From: Nannochloropsis salina CCMP1776
Taxonomy: Eukaryota; Sar; Eustigmatophyceae; Eustigmatales; Monodopsidaceae
Reading direction: 5' to 3'
DNA: 25,464 nt
Assembly (NCBI GenBank): GCA_004565275.1
Contig: SDOX01000086.1
Location: 37,939 to 63,402 of the forward strand
In this document: in pieces, positions 9,457 through 21,155 of the stretch
Position numbering within the stretch: the stretch's first letter is position 1
Layout: each line of letters begins with the position of its first letter
The notes under the pieces: generated by a model
Seen by the model: only the letters and a program-made list of their open reading frames with translations
What the model was told of the DNA's origin: nothing
Databases searched by the model: none
Made by a program: the position numbers and the translations under genes

Positions 9457-11134
9457 GGAAGTGGCAAGGGAAGGATGAAGAGAGGCCAGGAGAGAAGAAG
9501 AAAATAGGAGGTGTGGCAAGCCTTGAGGGGGGGGTGGGGAGGTAGCGATCGGGAGGACGGAGGCACCATAAACAAGGGTAAGGACATTATGAGGACGAGT
9601 GGATAACGGGAGGTCCAACGTGTCTAGACTACGACGGAGGTGAAGACACAGGATTGGGAACGAGGGGGTTGTGCGAAGGTGTTGTGATGGATGCCATTGT
9701 AAGGAAGCCTCCTCCAGCGAGCGGGACACGGCGGTTCGGGAATGGACGAAACAATCGGTCCCGCCGTCTGGAGAGAAAGCACGCTTGCTTGTATATGCCG
9801 AAATGAGGTGTGGAGGGAGAACAGGCGGCGGACACAAAGAGGATGGGAAGGCTTCAACGGAGCGAGCGAAGGGGCTGGCCCAGGTGTGTGCAGGCTCCAT
9901 GGGTGAAAGTGTCTCTCTGGGGATTCCAAAGAGGAGAGGCTAAACTGCTCAATCAAGCGTGCGTGTATCAGGTGCAGGTTGAACATAAAGAAAAAGGGAC
10001 GGTGGTATTAGCAGTGTTCACTTCTTTTACTCAACCTTTTCGTGGTCACTAATTAGGAAGATGGTCCAGGCAGGAAACTTCAAGTACCAGTGCAAAGACT
10101 CAATGTCCATTTTGGGCAACGACTGCCCCGATGTCCCTTATTGTTGCTTCCTGTCGTACTTGATGCCTCTTCCAGTCTCTAATTGTAGATACTCGGCAGC
10201 GGGATCAAAGAGACTACATAACGGAGAGGCCTCGGAACTCCTGCCCCTTCTTCCCCGAAATGGTCTTGATCAGATATTCAGTAAGGAGCTTCATTACATA
10301 CAGAGTCAGCGACTGACTTGTGGTAGTAAGATCTGAACGAAGGCCTAAATTTCACTCTATTTTCAGTGTGGCCTGAGGCCACTTCTTTCCCGGACCTGGC
10401 AAAGTAGGGTTAGAGATTCGCCGATGCTTCGCGACGGTAGAACTTGACACGAATCTAGTAGCTCCCTTTTTATTAATCGAATGCTCTGCAACATGATCAA
10501 TTCATGCACATTTATGTCGCTCCATTCCCTTTGATACATCCAAACATGCCCTGGAATCGTATAAACCTGCGATCTGCGTCGATAGAAGTCTAGGTCATGC
10601 CTAAGGGGAGCAAAAAGTTAGTCGAGGAGACCCATTTCAGTCCCTCCCGAAATTGTCCCGAGCTCTGGCAAATCGAATCTTATTTTCACATTAAGGAGTC
10701 GTGATTTCCTCAATGCACCTTTATTTAGGAAGAGATGGGGAGAGTAAAATGAGGACATCGTTACCTTGGCGAAAGTTCACAATAATTGTACATCGACACA
10801 AATTTCGATTCATATTTGTCTTCGAAATCAATATAATTCCGTTCGCTTGAATCTGTGAATAACCGTCGTGTTAGAACTGCTTGCCTCAAGAACTCTTATG
10901 TAAACAGGGTATATCGAGTAGTTCTTACCATCCCCTTTGTCCAGATTACAAGCACAGAAGGCTCATCGAGAGGCTATTGAAAATGTGTATCAGGATAGAC
11001 TCTAGGGCATGCAAATGAGATTTAGAGAAGGTTCATTAATAAAATAATAATTGTTTCCCCTAAATTCACTCTCCAAACAACAGAGAATCGTCTTTTTGAA
11101 GTCTAGCCACGAGACATTATTCAATTGTGGGAAC
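9457..11134. other. Intergenic region between transporter and lipase genes
   Basis: The base composition changes near 9.9 kb from G-rich to A+T-rich. It holds the transporter 3' UTR and the lipase 5' flank. The open frame at 10061-10336 (+) starts with ATG but shows no domain, and the long minus frame at 9097-9900 mirrors the last transporter exon. Nothing else is supported. Confidence 0.6.
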
Positions 11135-14100
11135 ATGCATCTTTTGCTCCATTCTTTTAGCGTTGCCCTCCTTATGTTAGCAAGCATACAGCTCGCAGCT
11201 CCTCAAGAATGTCCGCGCCTAGCACTTAAAGCGAAGGTGCATCCAAATGCAAAGCGTGGCATCTTGGTCTCGAAAGCCAAGGCCAAGGTGTCAGTAACAC
11301 TGCGCAGCAAGGACCCCGTCAATAATCTAGAATTCATGTTGACTTTGCCAAATGGGGTATCTGTAGAAAAGACCGCAACTCGTCCGCTCTCAAAATTACT
11401 TGCGAATCCAGAGATCATTCAGAGCCTCGACGGTACCACCAATATTTACTGGCGTGCTATTGAACTTGCTAAAAATCGAAGGCGTCGATTTCGAGCCAAG
11501 GTCAAAGTTGACGAGTGCGCTCCTGAGACTTTGAGCGTTAATGCGCTGGCTTATTTTACCAATTTAACAGCTGTTTTTTGCATGACAAGATTGGGAAGCC
11601 CAGCACAGTTACAAATGCGTTATTCCAAGCTTAAGCGAAAGACGACATGTGCTCCTACTCCAGCTCCCTCTATCAATCCTGCACAACAGTTCGTCCTTTT
11701 CGGACGAGGACAGCGTTTCTCGCGAGGAAGCCTGCCCGCACCATTTGAGGGTCGCCGTCGATCTCTGCACTCTGAGCGTACTAATGCGACGGCTTTCTTG
11801 CCTTCTATAGAACGTGAAACTCGGAAACTAGGGATTTCTACGCCGAAAGATTGCTATGAATATTGCTCGCTGAGGAGAAATGAACTTGTGCCTTTCTTCT
11901 TCAACTGGAATACTGTGACAAATCAGTGCTTTTGCTGCGCAGATGTGTGCACCCCTTTTGTGTTTGATCCCGCATATGACATGTATGAGGTGACAACCGC
12001 TGCAACGGAGGTCCCTACTTCAGCTCCTAAAAGCCCTGAGGTTTCCACTGCGGCCCCCACTGGAAGTCCTGCATCCTCCCCCACACTAGGGCCCAGCGCA
12101 ATTCGCACTTCAGCTCCTACGTCAGCCCCCACTGCTGCACCCTCATCATTACCAACGATCGACACCTACCCCATAAATTCGACTTTTCCCCCTACGAGTT
12201 TCACCCCGGCTCCGACGCCCTCTAAACCCGTTGTGATTCCTACGCCCGAAGGCCAAGACGTTGTTGTTAGCATCGGAAGTGGTGGAGAGAATACCACCAC
12301 TGGGAGCATTCAGTTTGCAAATGTCATCAGCCCGGGTATCACGGTAAGCAGGCTCATATAATAATTTTAGTCCGGGACGAAGCAGAACGTAGAACGAATA
12401 AAAGCTCGTCTTTTGTCAAATAGGAATTACAATGGTAGTGCTAATGTAGTATGAGACATTCAAGTACCTGTACTTTCCATTACCTTCCCACATCATATGT
12501 GTAGGCTGTTGTAACCGTGATTCCGGACATCTCTGATCCGTTATTCGTGCCCCCCAGCAATTTTTCGCTTGGTAATCCACCAGTTTACAAGTTCATCAAC
12601 ACTACTGCCGTTTTTGACGGAGATGTTGCCCTTTGCCTGTCATACTCTCAATCTACGTTCCCCATGGGCACAGAGCCTCGCCTTTTTCACTTCATCAACG
12701 ACGCCTGGGACGATGTGACAACGGATGTGGATTCAGAATCTGAGCTGTTGTGTGGTAGCGTAACATCATTCAGTCCGTTCGCGCTTGGAATAGCATCTTC
12801 CATTATGGCGCCGACGATGCAGCCGACGCCAGCCCAGACCATGGCACCGGCTCAGGACATACCTTCTACTGTGCAGCCGACGCCAGCTCGGGACATACCT
12901 TCTACTATGCAGCCAACGCCAGCTCAGACCATGGCACCAACGATGCAACCGACGCCAGCTCAGGACATACCTTCTACTATGCAGCCGACTGTATCTCCGA
13001 CGTTGTCTCCTACGATACAACCGACTGTATCTCCGACGATGTCTCCTACGATACAACCGACTGTATCTCCGACGATGTCTCCTACAATACAACCGACAGT
13101 ATCTCCGACGATGTCTCCTACGATACAACCGACAGTATCTCCGACGACGTCTCCTACGATACAACCGACAGCAGCTACAAGCTCTGAGGACGGCACCCTC
13201 CCCGGTCGCACACATTTCTTTGCAGCCTACGCGGCTTCTTCAACGTTCAGGTCCTATACTCCGGTCATTCTAGCTGACAGCGACTTCTCTGGGCATCTGG
13301 TCGAAGAAGTAATGAATGAAGTAGGTAACGCAGGTCCTCAACAAGAAAACTACAGTGTGATAGAAGTTTATAGAAGTGCTCGCAAAGGTAATAACTGGCT
13401 AATGCTTGCGGACACGGAAAAAGATATGTTTGCCTTGGAAGCTTCGCAGGATGGAAAGATTCGTCTGAGGCTGGACATGAATAAGACACCCCTTTATGCG
13501 AATTTACGAGGTGGAGAGGATACACGAAAGGCACGTGCAATCTCTGATTCTTCACAAGATGTTTTGAGTAGCCGGGGTGTTGATAGGAGTAAAGAGCTCT
13601 CAAGCAGCGTGCAGAGCGGCAAGTCTGATGATGAGTCCTTACGAGCTCTACTGGCCCGCGAGACCACAAGTAGCGGCGCAACTGTCTTGAGAGAGGAGCT
13701 AACTTTTGAAACTCAGAACTTTGCTGCTGATGACTATATTCAGGACTATGCAATCATCTTCGAGGCTCAAGTCGGAACACCGCTGAGAATGGATGTGACA
13801 GTCGTTCCCCTTGTAACACGCGACGGCGAACCATCGCTTTCTCTTGGGACAGCGAAGAGCATGGTCTGCCTTCCTGGCAGTGCAGAACAAGGGCTTTCGA
13901 ATATCGATGCTGGTATCCCTAAGAGGGTTTCCGCGGAGACTGCTTGTCCGGTGTTTCCTATGCGAGCGGACTCGCAATCTCGAGTCTTGGACAGTGACTC
14001 ATTTGAGGGCCTTCATCCCGAGGAGAAGGAATGGGTGGAGCAGCGGATGCTTAAAACAGGGCCCAAGCTTGCTGAATTTCTCGAGCAAAATGTCCCTTCA

Positions 14101-15720
14101 CTGGCCGTGTCGACCCCTCCTAATCTCAAAGTGGCCATCACGGTCTCAGGGGGGGGGAAACGTTCTGTCTTTAATGGGGGAGGGGTCTTAGCTGGTTTGG
14201 CTGAAGCGGGTGTTCTGGATTTGGCAACGTGGATCTCAGGAGCCTCGGGCGGAAGTTGGCTGTTAGGAGGGTTGTACGAGAACAGCATGCAGAAGGACGG
14301 TTTAGATGTAGACTCTTTCTTTGCAGAGCGCGACATGGAGATGGGTAAGAGCCTTTTTGACGGAACTTTTAGCGCGAATGATGTTCTAACCAATTTGGGC
14401 GTGAATGGGTGGTTCATCCCGACGGTCAAACCGTTCAAAACTCAGCCTTCAGCGGCAGCAACATCGGCCAGCATTATGTGTCAAACTGAGCTCAAGTTCC
14501 AAAGTCCAGCGATCAAACCTTTGCAGACAAAAACCTACGCATTTGCGGAATATTGGGGCAGGGCTGTGGCTTTTCAATTACTGGCACAAGATGGCGGTCT
14601 GGGTACTACTATGTCAGGGCTGCTCAATCACAACTTGCTTGCCGATCACAACGCCCCCTTGCCCTTTATGTTGATACAAACTGACCAGGGAGAAGTGCCC
14701 TATTTCTTAGAGGTTTCGCCATTTGATGTAAGCATGCATAAGGGGGACGTGCATGTTTCTTACCCTACAGCACTGCTGGGAACCGATGTTTCTGATGCGA
14801 GTCAGAACTGTACAACCCAATCTGATCAACTAGCGTGGATCATGGGCTTGTCATCGTGGCTTCTTCCCTTATCTGTACAAATGAGTGGGGGCTTACTAGA
14901 TACGCTTCTTTGCGGAGCAACGGGAGATATATGCAAACCATTGGCGATAAATAATCCTTTTTTTGGACATACGGGGCAGAGTCAGGCTGCAGATCCACAG
15001 GAGTTGTTCAGCACAGCTGAAACAAAAGTGGTAGACGGCGGTGTTACCTACAACGATCCTTTGTGGCCATTTATCACGCCAACACGAAAGGCGGACGTGG
15101 CGATCGTCATTGACCAAGGTGGGGCAGACGGTGATCCACCCTTGTCGATGGCCCCCCCTGCCACCTGCGCAGCTGATGGAGCAGGAATATGTGCTATTGG
15201 ATCATCCTCAGACGAGGGCTTGAGCAACACGTGCTGCAACACCTGCGTGTCCGTCCCGGGTTTCGGATGTTGGCCGACATCGGACATGAGCCAGAACAAT
15301 TTGTTCCGCCTTTCTTCCTATAGCGATGAACACACTTTGCCAGCAGACATTCTCACAGCAAATCAAGAGGCCTCTACGCTTACCTCGAAGGTGAGTTTCT
15401 TCGGATGCCGCGAGCCTAATGTCACGGCGATTGTGTATATTCCCAATCGGGTGGTTTCGAGCGCGAAAGGCGGATTTTCAGCACTTCGCGGCTCCATGGA
15501 GCCAAACGACTACTTTGACCTTCTTGGAGGAACGCCACTTTCAGCATCCGATATTCATGATGTCGTCCAAAATGGAAAAGACCAAGTGGGTGGACCTGAC
15601 TTCAACAGATGCGTCGCCTGCTTGTTCGCAGCCTCTTTGCCGGAAAACAACAGAGAAACCTTCTGGGATGCCACATCAGATTGTACTGACTGCATCGAGA
15701 CCTACTGCCAACCATTATAA
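11135..15720 (+). CDS. Secreted multidomain lysophospholipase / cPLA2-type protein (2 exons, 1474 residues)
   Basis: Predicted to hydrolyse acyl esters of phospholipids outside the cell. Exons 11135-12343 and 12505-15720; phase 0, GTAAGC donor, TGTGTAG acceptor. ATG 11135 is chosen over in-frame ATG 11051 because it begins a signal peptide (1-22) with the first Cys at 26, as in the paralog at 24529. Order: basic beta-rich domain (26-160); Cys-rich module (C240, C244, C265, C267, C268, C272), apple/PAN-like at best; Thr/Pro linker (285-370); a domain with IQFANVISPG, YKFINTTAVFDG and CGSVTSFSPFALG, as in some bacterial surface proteins (375-500); Thr/Pro stalk of 12-residue repeats; unassigned region (630-940). 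The catalytic domain has SGGGKR (R956, oxyanion/substrate Arg), GASGGSW (nucleophile S984) and VDGGVTYNDP (D1247). These fit the PLA2_B/cPLA2 Ser-Asp dyad. No transmembrane anchor is seen at the end; the C-terminus is Cys-rich. Confidence 0.85.
12985..13164 (+). repeat. 36-bp coding tandem repeat, five units
   Basis: Five near-identical 36-base units encode PTVSPTxSPTIQ (x = L, M or T), a likely O-glycosylated stalk. Just upstream (about 12820-12984) a looser set of TMQPTPAQ units of similar type is present. Confidence 0.9.
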
Positions 15721-16617
15721 TGAGTGAAGTTGGTCCAAGGTGAAATATTTCGCAGACGTTTAGCCTCTAGGCATACAAAAATACAAGGGTCTAGTAGAAG
15801 TATCTGTAGGCATCTGAGCGGCTATCCAAGTCTAAGCATGCGAAAATCCCAGGATCCATTTCCTCCGCATCCGATGCGGTCAGGATGTTGTGGAATTAAA
15901 AATGGGTCATCCACGCGAAAAGACATATTGAAGAAACAGATAAAAAACCGACGATTGCGCGAAGAATGTATTGATCCTTGACAAATCCGAGCTCCTCATT
16001 TGGTGGAAGGTATGAAACTGTCCCGTTCGATCGAGTTTTCCTTCCCTACCTTTTTCCTTTTTTCTCCCATCCTCAGCTGTCCGTTTTGACACTCGTCCCC
16101 TCCCGCATCGCCCCATTTGTAATCTACTTACACCTCCCATGACCTCCCGTTCAGGAACCCTAGTTCACTTTGCCTTCCCCGCCTATTCCCCTTTTTCTCC
16201 TATCCTCAGCTTCCACTTTTCACACTCGTCCCCTCCCGCATCGCCCCATTTGTACTTACACCTCCCGCCCTACGCCTTCCTCATTCATATTTCCATTTTC
16301 ATGTGATGCCAGCCGATCCTTCGACCCACATCTCACCCTCCTCTCACATTCGACTTTTCAAGACATCCCGCACCTTACCGTACTATGTATGAATGTATCC
16401 TAGGCTCCGCACTTAAGTGCGCCTCCATTCCTGCTTCCAACAGCTGTCGTCGCAGGAATCGACTTGATAGTGAACACGCCATAGTCCTCCCACCCATCTT
16501 TTCTCTCTTGACATTTTTTTTCTTCTCCGCATGCCACCTTCCAGACCCAGAGCGGACATCTCCCACCGCTTTCTCTTTCGTCCTGTCCTCCCTCCTTTTC
16601 TCCCTCCCCTCGCCCTC
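15721..16617. other. Convergent intergenic region
   Basis: It separates the ends of the lipase gene (+) and the MFSD1-like gene (-), so it holds both 3' UTRs. It includes an imperfect duplication at 16041-16290. No coding potential with recognisable motifs was seen. Confidence 0.65.
16041..16290. repeat. Imperfect direct duplication, offset about 133 bp
   Basis: The two copies share a perfect 33-base block (16089-16121 and 16222-16254). The sequence upstream of each block also aligns (CCTTCCC..., CATCCTCAGC/TATCCTCAGC). It lies in the convergent 3' region. Confidence 0.85.
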
Positions 16618-19600
16618 CTACGCGAACTCCAAACCTCCCGCCGAAAGTTTCTTCTTCAAGGCCGACATGACAGGCAGCGTGGCCAGGGCCGCCACCACCG
16701 CCAGGCCAATCAACATGGGCAAGACGCTCCTCTCGTACTCCAGGTCCTCCAGGGTTTCCATCAACTCTGCTTCGCCCGCCGACCCTAGGGCCTCCGCCTC
16801 CTCCCGCGCCTGGTCCAAGAGCCGCCCCACTTCCACCTGGACGGCCAGGATGGCGGCGTCGTCGATGGCGTGGATCATCCCGAGGGCGAGACCGAGGGAC
16901 CGGTCGGGGACGAAGTAAGGGATGGCCGTCCAAATCGAGGCGCAGGAAAAGGCGTAGCCGAGCGAGACGAGGAAGAAGCCCGGGATCCAGCTTAGGGCCT
17001 GGGAGGGGGCTGGGAGGAGGCAGACGAGGCCGAGGGCGGTCAGGAGCATGGACCAGAGGAGCGTGGAGCCGGGAGGCCACAGGTAGGTCCGACGCCAGGA
17101 GCGAGGGCGGGCGGAGGAGAAGGGGGCCAGCTCCTTGTCGACCAGGGCGCCCATGGGGGGGGAGAGGAGGACGGAGAGGGAGGGGAGGATGGAGGCGCAG
17201 AGGGAGGCGTGCGTGGAGGTAAAGCCCTGGTTGGATTTCAAGTAGCTGACCGCGAAGGTCTCAAGGGGCTGGAAGGCGCCGTAGAAGGTGAAGGTAGTGA
17301 CCAGGAGGAAGAAGAAGGGCAGGGTCAGGAGGTCGGAGAAGCACTGGCGGAAGGCGGCGGTCAGGGAGAAGAGGCCACGGCCCAGGCACCGACGCAGGCG
17401 GGCGAGGAGGGAGGGGGGCCGGCGCGCGCGGACGGAGGGCGAGCGGGCGGAGACGGAGGGAGAGAAGAGGGTCGAGGAGGCTGGGTAGCCGTGGACGGAG
17501 GCGAAGAGCCCCGCGGCTGCCTCCTCCTCCTCCCGCCGCTCGCCCTCCCTCCCGCCCTCCCTCTCGCCCTCTGCTGCTTCCTGCCCCTGCCCCGACGTCG
17601 GGGCCAATGCCCTCGCGACCGGCGTCCCCCCCGACCGAGGCCCGCCCAGCCCGCGCTCCACCACCTCCAGGGACAACTGCGGCCGCCTCCACGGCCCTTC
17701 CTCCCTCCCGCCCTCCCCCCCGTCCTCCCCCGCCGCCATCTCTCCGATCCAGGGCACCTCTTCCGAGGCAACGTCGTCCCAAGTTTCCTCCCCCTCCTCC
17801 TCCTCCAGCTCCCAAAAACCCGCCCGGCCGCGCTTGCTGCTCCGGCGCATGAAGGGCTCCACGTGCCTGAGCTTGCCGAGCAAGGGCAGGCAGCAGAGGA
17901 AGGAGAAGACCGCGACGGCCCCGCTGGCCCAGATGCTGGAGCGGTAGCCGATGCTGCTCATCTGCTCGACCAGGGGGCTGATCAGAAAGGCGAGGAAGGT
18001 GCCGAGGTGGGTGAGGGAGAAGGAGAGGGCGAAGAAGAAGGACATCTCCCCTGGGTGAGAGGCGAGCCGGAGGAAGACCTTCTGGGCCGTCGTCAGCGTA
18101 CCCTTGCCTACGCCCATGATGATCTGGGAGGATGCCAGGAGGGCCAAGCTCTGTAGGGGAGACGGGAGGAGGGAGGGAGGGAGGGAGGGAGGGAGGGAGG
18201 GAGAGAGGGAAATAGGGAGGGAGGGAGGGGAATGGTATGAGGAGAAGGGCGGCTCTCCGACAGCCAAGGGGTGGGGGCTCAAGAAAGGACTAGGGCGGAG
18301 CGAGGAAGGGACAGAGACAGGGAGGAGACGAGGAAAGGAGGGAGGGAGGGAGGGAGGGAAGAATACCTGCGTGGGCAAGGCGAGAATGGAGCAGCCGCTG
18401 CCGACGACCACGATGAGCGCGAAGAGGACGCAGCCCTTGTCTGAGCCCATGCGGTCGATGAGGGCGCCACCCAGGGGACCAGCTACCATGTTACTGCGGG
18501 AAAGAAGGGAAGGGAGGGAGCGAGGGAGGGAGGGAGCGAGGGAGGAAGCTGAGCAAATCGCCTTGGAATGCCCCCCGACCCGGTCAAGTCTCGGTCTCGA
18601 TCGAAATTTCCTCCGCCGACGGGGCGAAAATTTCCTCCCACCGCTGCTTGTCAGCTCTTCCACCGATCTCACTCAATCTAGGCGACGATTGCCCCCCCGC
18701 CCGCCCCCCCTCCCTCCCTCCCTCCCCTCCCACCTGATGGCCGGCAGGCCCGACAGAGCCCCGTACACACTCTTGGAGATGCCGAAATCCTCGATCAGAG
18801 AGGGAGCGACGGCGGCTATGATGGTTTTGGCGTACGCAGCCCCGAAGGCCGCGAAACAGGCCGCCCACAGGAGCGCCCGATGTCCCCAGGTGCCAGGCAG
18901 ACAGAGCGCCCTCGCCTCCTGAAACTCCTTGGGGGTGATCCGACCGGACATGAGGCGGGAGAGGGCGTGCGGCATCACGTCGTCCACGAGCAGGGACATG
19001 CTGTCCGAGGCCATGACGGGCGGGGGCCGGGGCGTGTCGATGACGGAGAAAGAGGCGAAGCGCGCCAACTGGGCCGGCCGGGGGGTGCGCGGTTCGGGGG
19101 AGGCTTCCTCCTCCCGCCGCCGGCGTTTGGCCATCGCCTCCAGCCAGCGCGCTTCCAGGTCTTTTTGGAAGGGGGAGGCCGGCTCGAAGCCGCCGCGAGA
19201 CCTGGAAGAAGGCGACTTGAGAGCTTTGAGCCCGCGAAGGTCGGCCGCTCCCATGGTCAGAGACCGCGAGTACTTGGTTACGGGGGCGGGCATCTCGTCC
19301 TTGGACAGGTCCTCCTCTTTGAATGAGACGGAGTGCGAGGTGATGGGCTTCGGGTTGAGGGAAGGCTTGATGTCAGAGACCTTCCGCGGGTAATCTGAAT
19401 GTCGACGGAGGAGAGAGCCTGGCCGAGGAGCGGACGGCTTCGATGGAGTGCCGAGGTCGCTTGGAGGGCTTCCTCTCTCCTTAGGGTCGGGGGGGAGGGT
19501 GACGTGGAGGTCGAAGGATTTCTCTGGGATGCCCGCATGTTCGCGCGCCTTGAGCATCCCGCTTCGGCTTCGAGTGATGCGGGGAGCGCGGGATCGGTCA

Positions 19601-19752
19601 TCGTTCGAGCGGGAGGGGGAGGAGGAGGTATTAGCAGAGGACGATTCATCCGATTCCAGGCTGTCACTGCTTCCTTCACCGGCGCTGCCGGTCGTGCCGG
19701 TGACGGTGGTGGCCGTGTTGGTAGGACTCATGAGCCGGGAAGGTGAGGCCAT
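16618..19752 (-). CDS. MFS transporter, MFSD1-like (3 exons, 892 residues)
   Basis: Predicted membrane carrier related to MFSD1-type transporters, a family linked in animals to lysosomal dipeptide export; the substrate here is unknown. On the minus strand exons are 19752-18734, 18493-18367 and 18150-16618, with phases 2 and 0 and total 893 codons including stop. Residues 1-285 are a Ser/Arg-rich hydrophilic N-terminus with many RS, SP and TP pairs. TM1 starts near HRALLWAACFAAFGAAYAK. Splicing creates LSGLPAISNMVAGPLGGALIDRMG, shown here only in part of its context: GGALIDRMG is the MFS loop 2-3 motif. IIMGVGKGTLTTAQK follows in TM4. A hydrophilic loop rich in Glu/Gly/Arg separates the two six-helix halves, and FYGAFQPLETFAVSYL opens the second half. 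Both introns are rich in CCCT on the coding strand. A short Lys-rich tail ends the protein. Confidence 0.85.
18171..18204 (-). repeat. (CCCT)n tract (GGGA on + strand) in intron
   Basis: This tract is in the second intron of the MFSD1-like gene. Read in the direction of transcription it is pyrimidine-rich, next to the CCCTACAG acceptor. Confidence 0.85.
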
Positions 19753-21006
19753 CCCTGCGGATAGATGGCGGAGTGGATATTATTTTGCTCGATGAGAGGT
19801 AAGATTCGATCTACAGGTACCAGAAGCATGAAATCCGCATGCACATCTCAACCGGTGCAATATGAAGATATATCACCGTTATAATTTTGCACTCACATTG
19901 AGCGAGGCAACGGCACATCAGAGGCTCGAGGCAAACCTACGTTGGACAAAGAGCTCGAGATTCTGGGCAGGCTGGGAAACATCGGTCGGTGAACCAGTGT
20001 CGAGAATCTCCAGAAATGATCGGCGGACGGAGTGTGCTCAATCAATGCACACATTATCCCTCCCCACCTCCGAGAAATTAGATTTCTTGCCTTGCAGGAC
20101 AGTCAGACAGAAATTTTGGTACATCATGGAGAGTTTTTTGTCATAATTGTCTGATTCTTTCCACTATTTGTTCCTGAGAGAACGGTCAGGTCCGTCCATC
20201 CGGCTGAAGAGCGAGCGGGCAAGATGATGTAATACCAACCCAACAATTACCACGATTGATCGTGATATACAAACATCTGCACACACACAAAAAAATATGG
20301 AAAGCATGCTGTCGTGTGGTATGGCAAGGAAATGCTCACAGAAGGCTGTATGTGTTGGCAATAAGCTCAAGATTGTCCGGCGTTTACCATCCCTTGTCCG
20401 ACAGAGTCTGCTCGCCCTTAGTGTCTTTTTCATCGCCCTTCACAAAACCTTTTTAGCCGTCTTGGACCAAAATATGCTGCAAGATTGAGAGCAGCGCAAA
20501 TTTTGGTTGTTTATATTCCCTTGCGTTGGTTCGAAGATTATTATCGTACGTCTGATGTATAGATAAATCGTAAATCATTCACCATCTCCCCGCATTACTA
20601 GCCGCAGTTTCAAGTTGAGCAACGGGAAGATCTCTTATGGAAGCCAAAAATGGGATCCTTGAATTTCTTGCTTTCCGAAACTTACAAAACTCCTGGAGCC
20701 ATTTGCTCACTGCTCGATATACCGAAAACTTGTGAGGTAAGGCAGTTGGCAGGTCCAGTGTGAGAAACAATATGTCGCTGTTTAAGAAAGCCTCCTTGCA
20801 TGTCTCTCGTCACGAGCCATGCTCATTGCCATATTCCTTATGTTGATGCGAGGATTCTCCGTCTTCCCAAACACCCAAGGCCAATCTGTCACAAAAGCAA
20901 ATTTTCTAAGATACGAATTGCGACACGACTGTGCGAAAGGCATTTTGGAAGGCTGTATCGGTGTGCTTCAAGCTTTATGCAACAAATAGCAAAACTCCTT
21001 GGCATA

Positions 21007-21054
21007 AGGGTTAAGTTTAGGGTTGAGGTTAGAGTTGAGGTTAAGATTAGGAGT
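21007..21054 (+). repeat. Degenerate telomere-like hexamer array
   Basis: Eight consecutive 6-base units of AGGGTT type (AGGGTT, AAGTTT, AGGGTT, GAGGTT, AGAGTT, GAGGTT, AAGATT, AGGAGT) keep exact six-base register. This is consistent with a decayed interstitial TTAGGG array. Confidence 0.75.
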
Positions 21055-21116
21055 ATGAATCATGGCAGATGTCGTCCGTCGCCGTTTGTTCCTCCCTCCT
21101 TCGCTCCTCCCCCCTT

Positions 21117-21155
21117 AGGAAGTATCCTTGACTGTTCTCAGGAAGTATCCTTGAC
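21117..21155. repeat. 16-bp direct repeat
   Basis: AGGAAGTATCCTTGAC occurs at 21117-21132 and again at 21140-21155, 23 bases apart. Function unknown. Confidence 0.85.

Noticed and set aside
9097-9900. 267-residue minus-strand frame
   Set aside because: It mirrors the last transporter exon and its 3' flank; composition is a reflection of the G-rich plus strand and no family motif is present.
10061-10336. 91-residue plus-strand frame starting with ATG
   Set aside because: No domain, signal peptide or neighbouring exon supports it; compatible with chance in A+T-rich DNA.
12766-13215. Arg/Tyr-rich minus-strand frame
   Set aside because: It is the antisense shadow of the 36-base stalk repeats in the lipase gene.
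17209-18156. 315-residue plus-strand frame
   Set aside because: It is the complement of the main exon of the minus-strand MFSD1-like gene, which has clear membrane segments and splice junctions.
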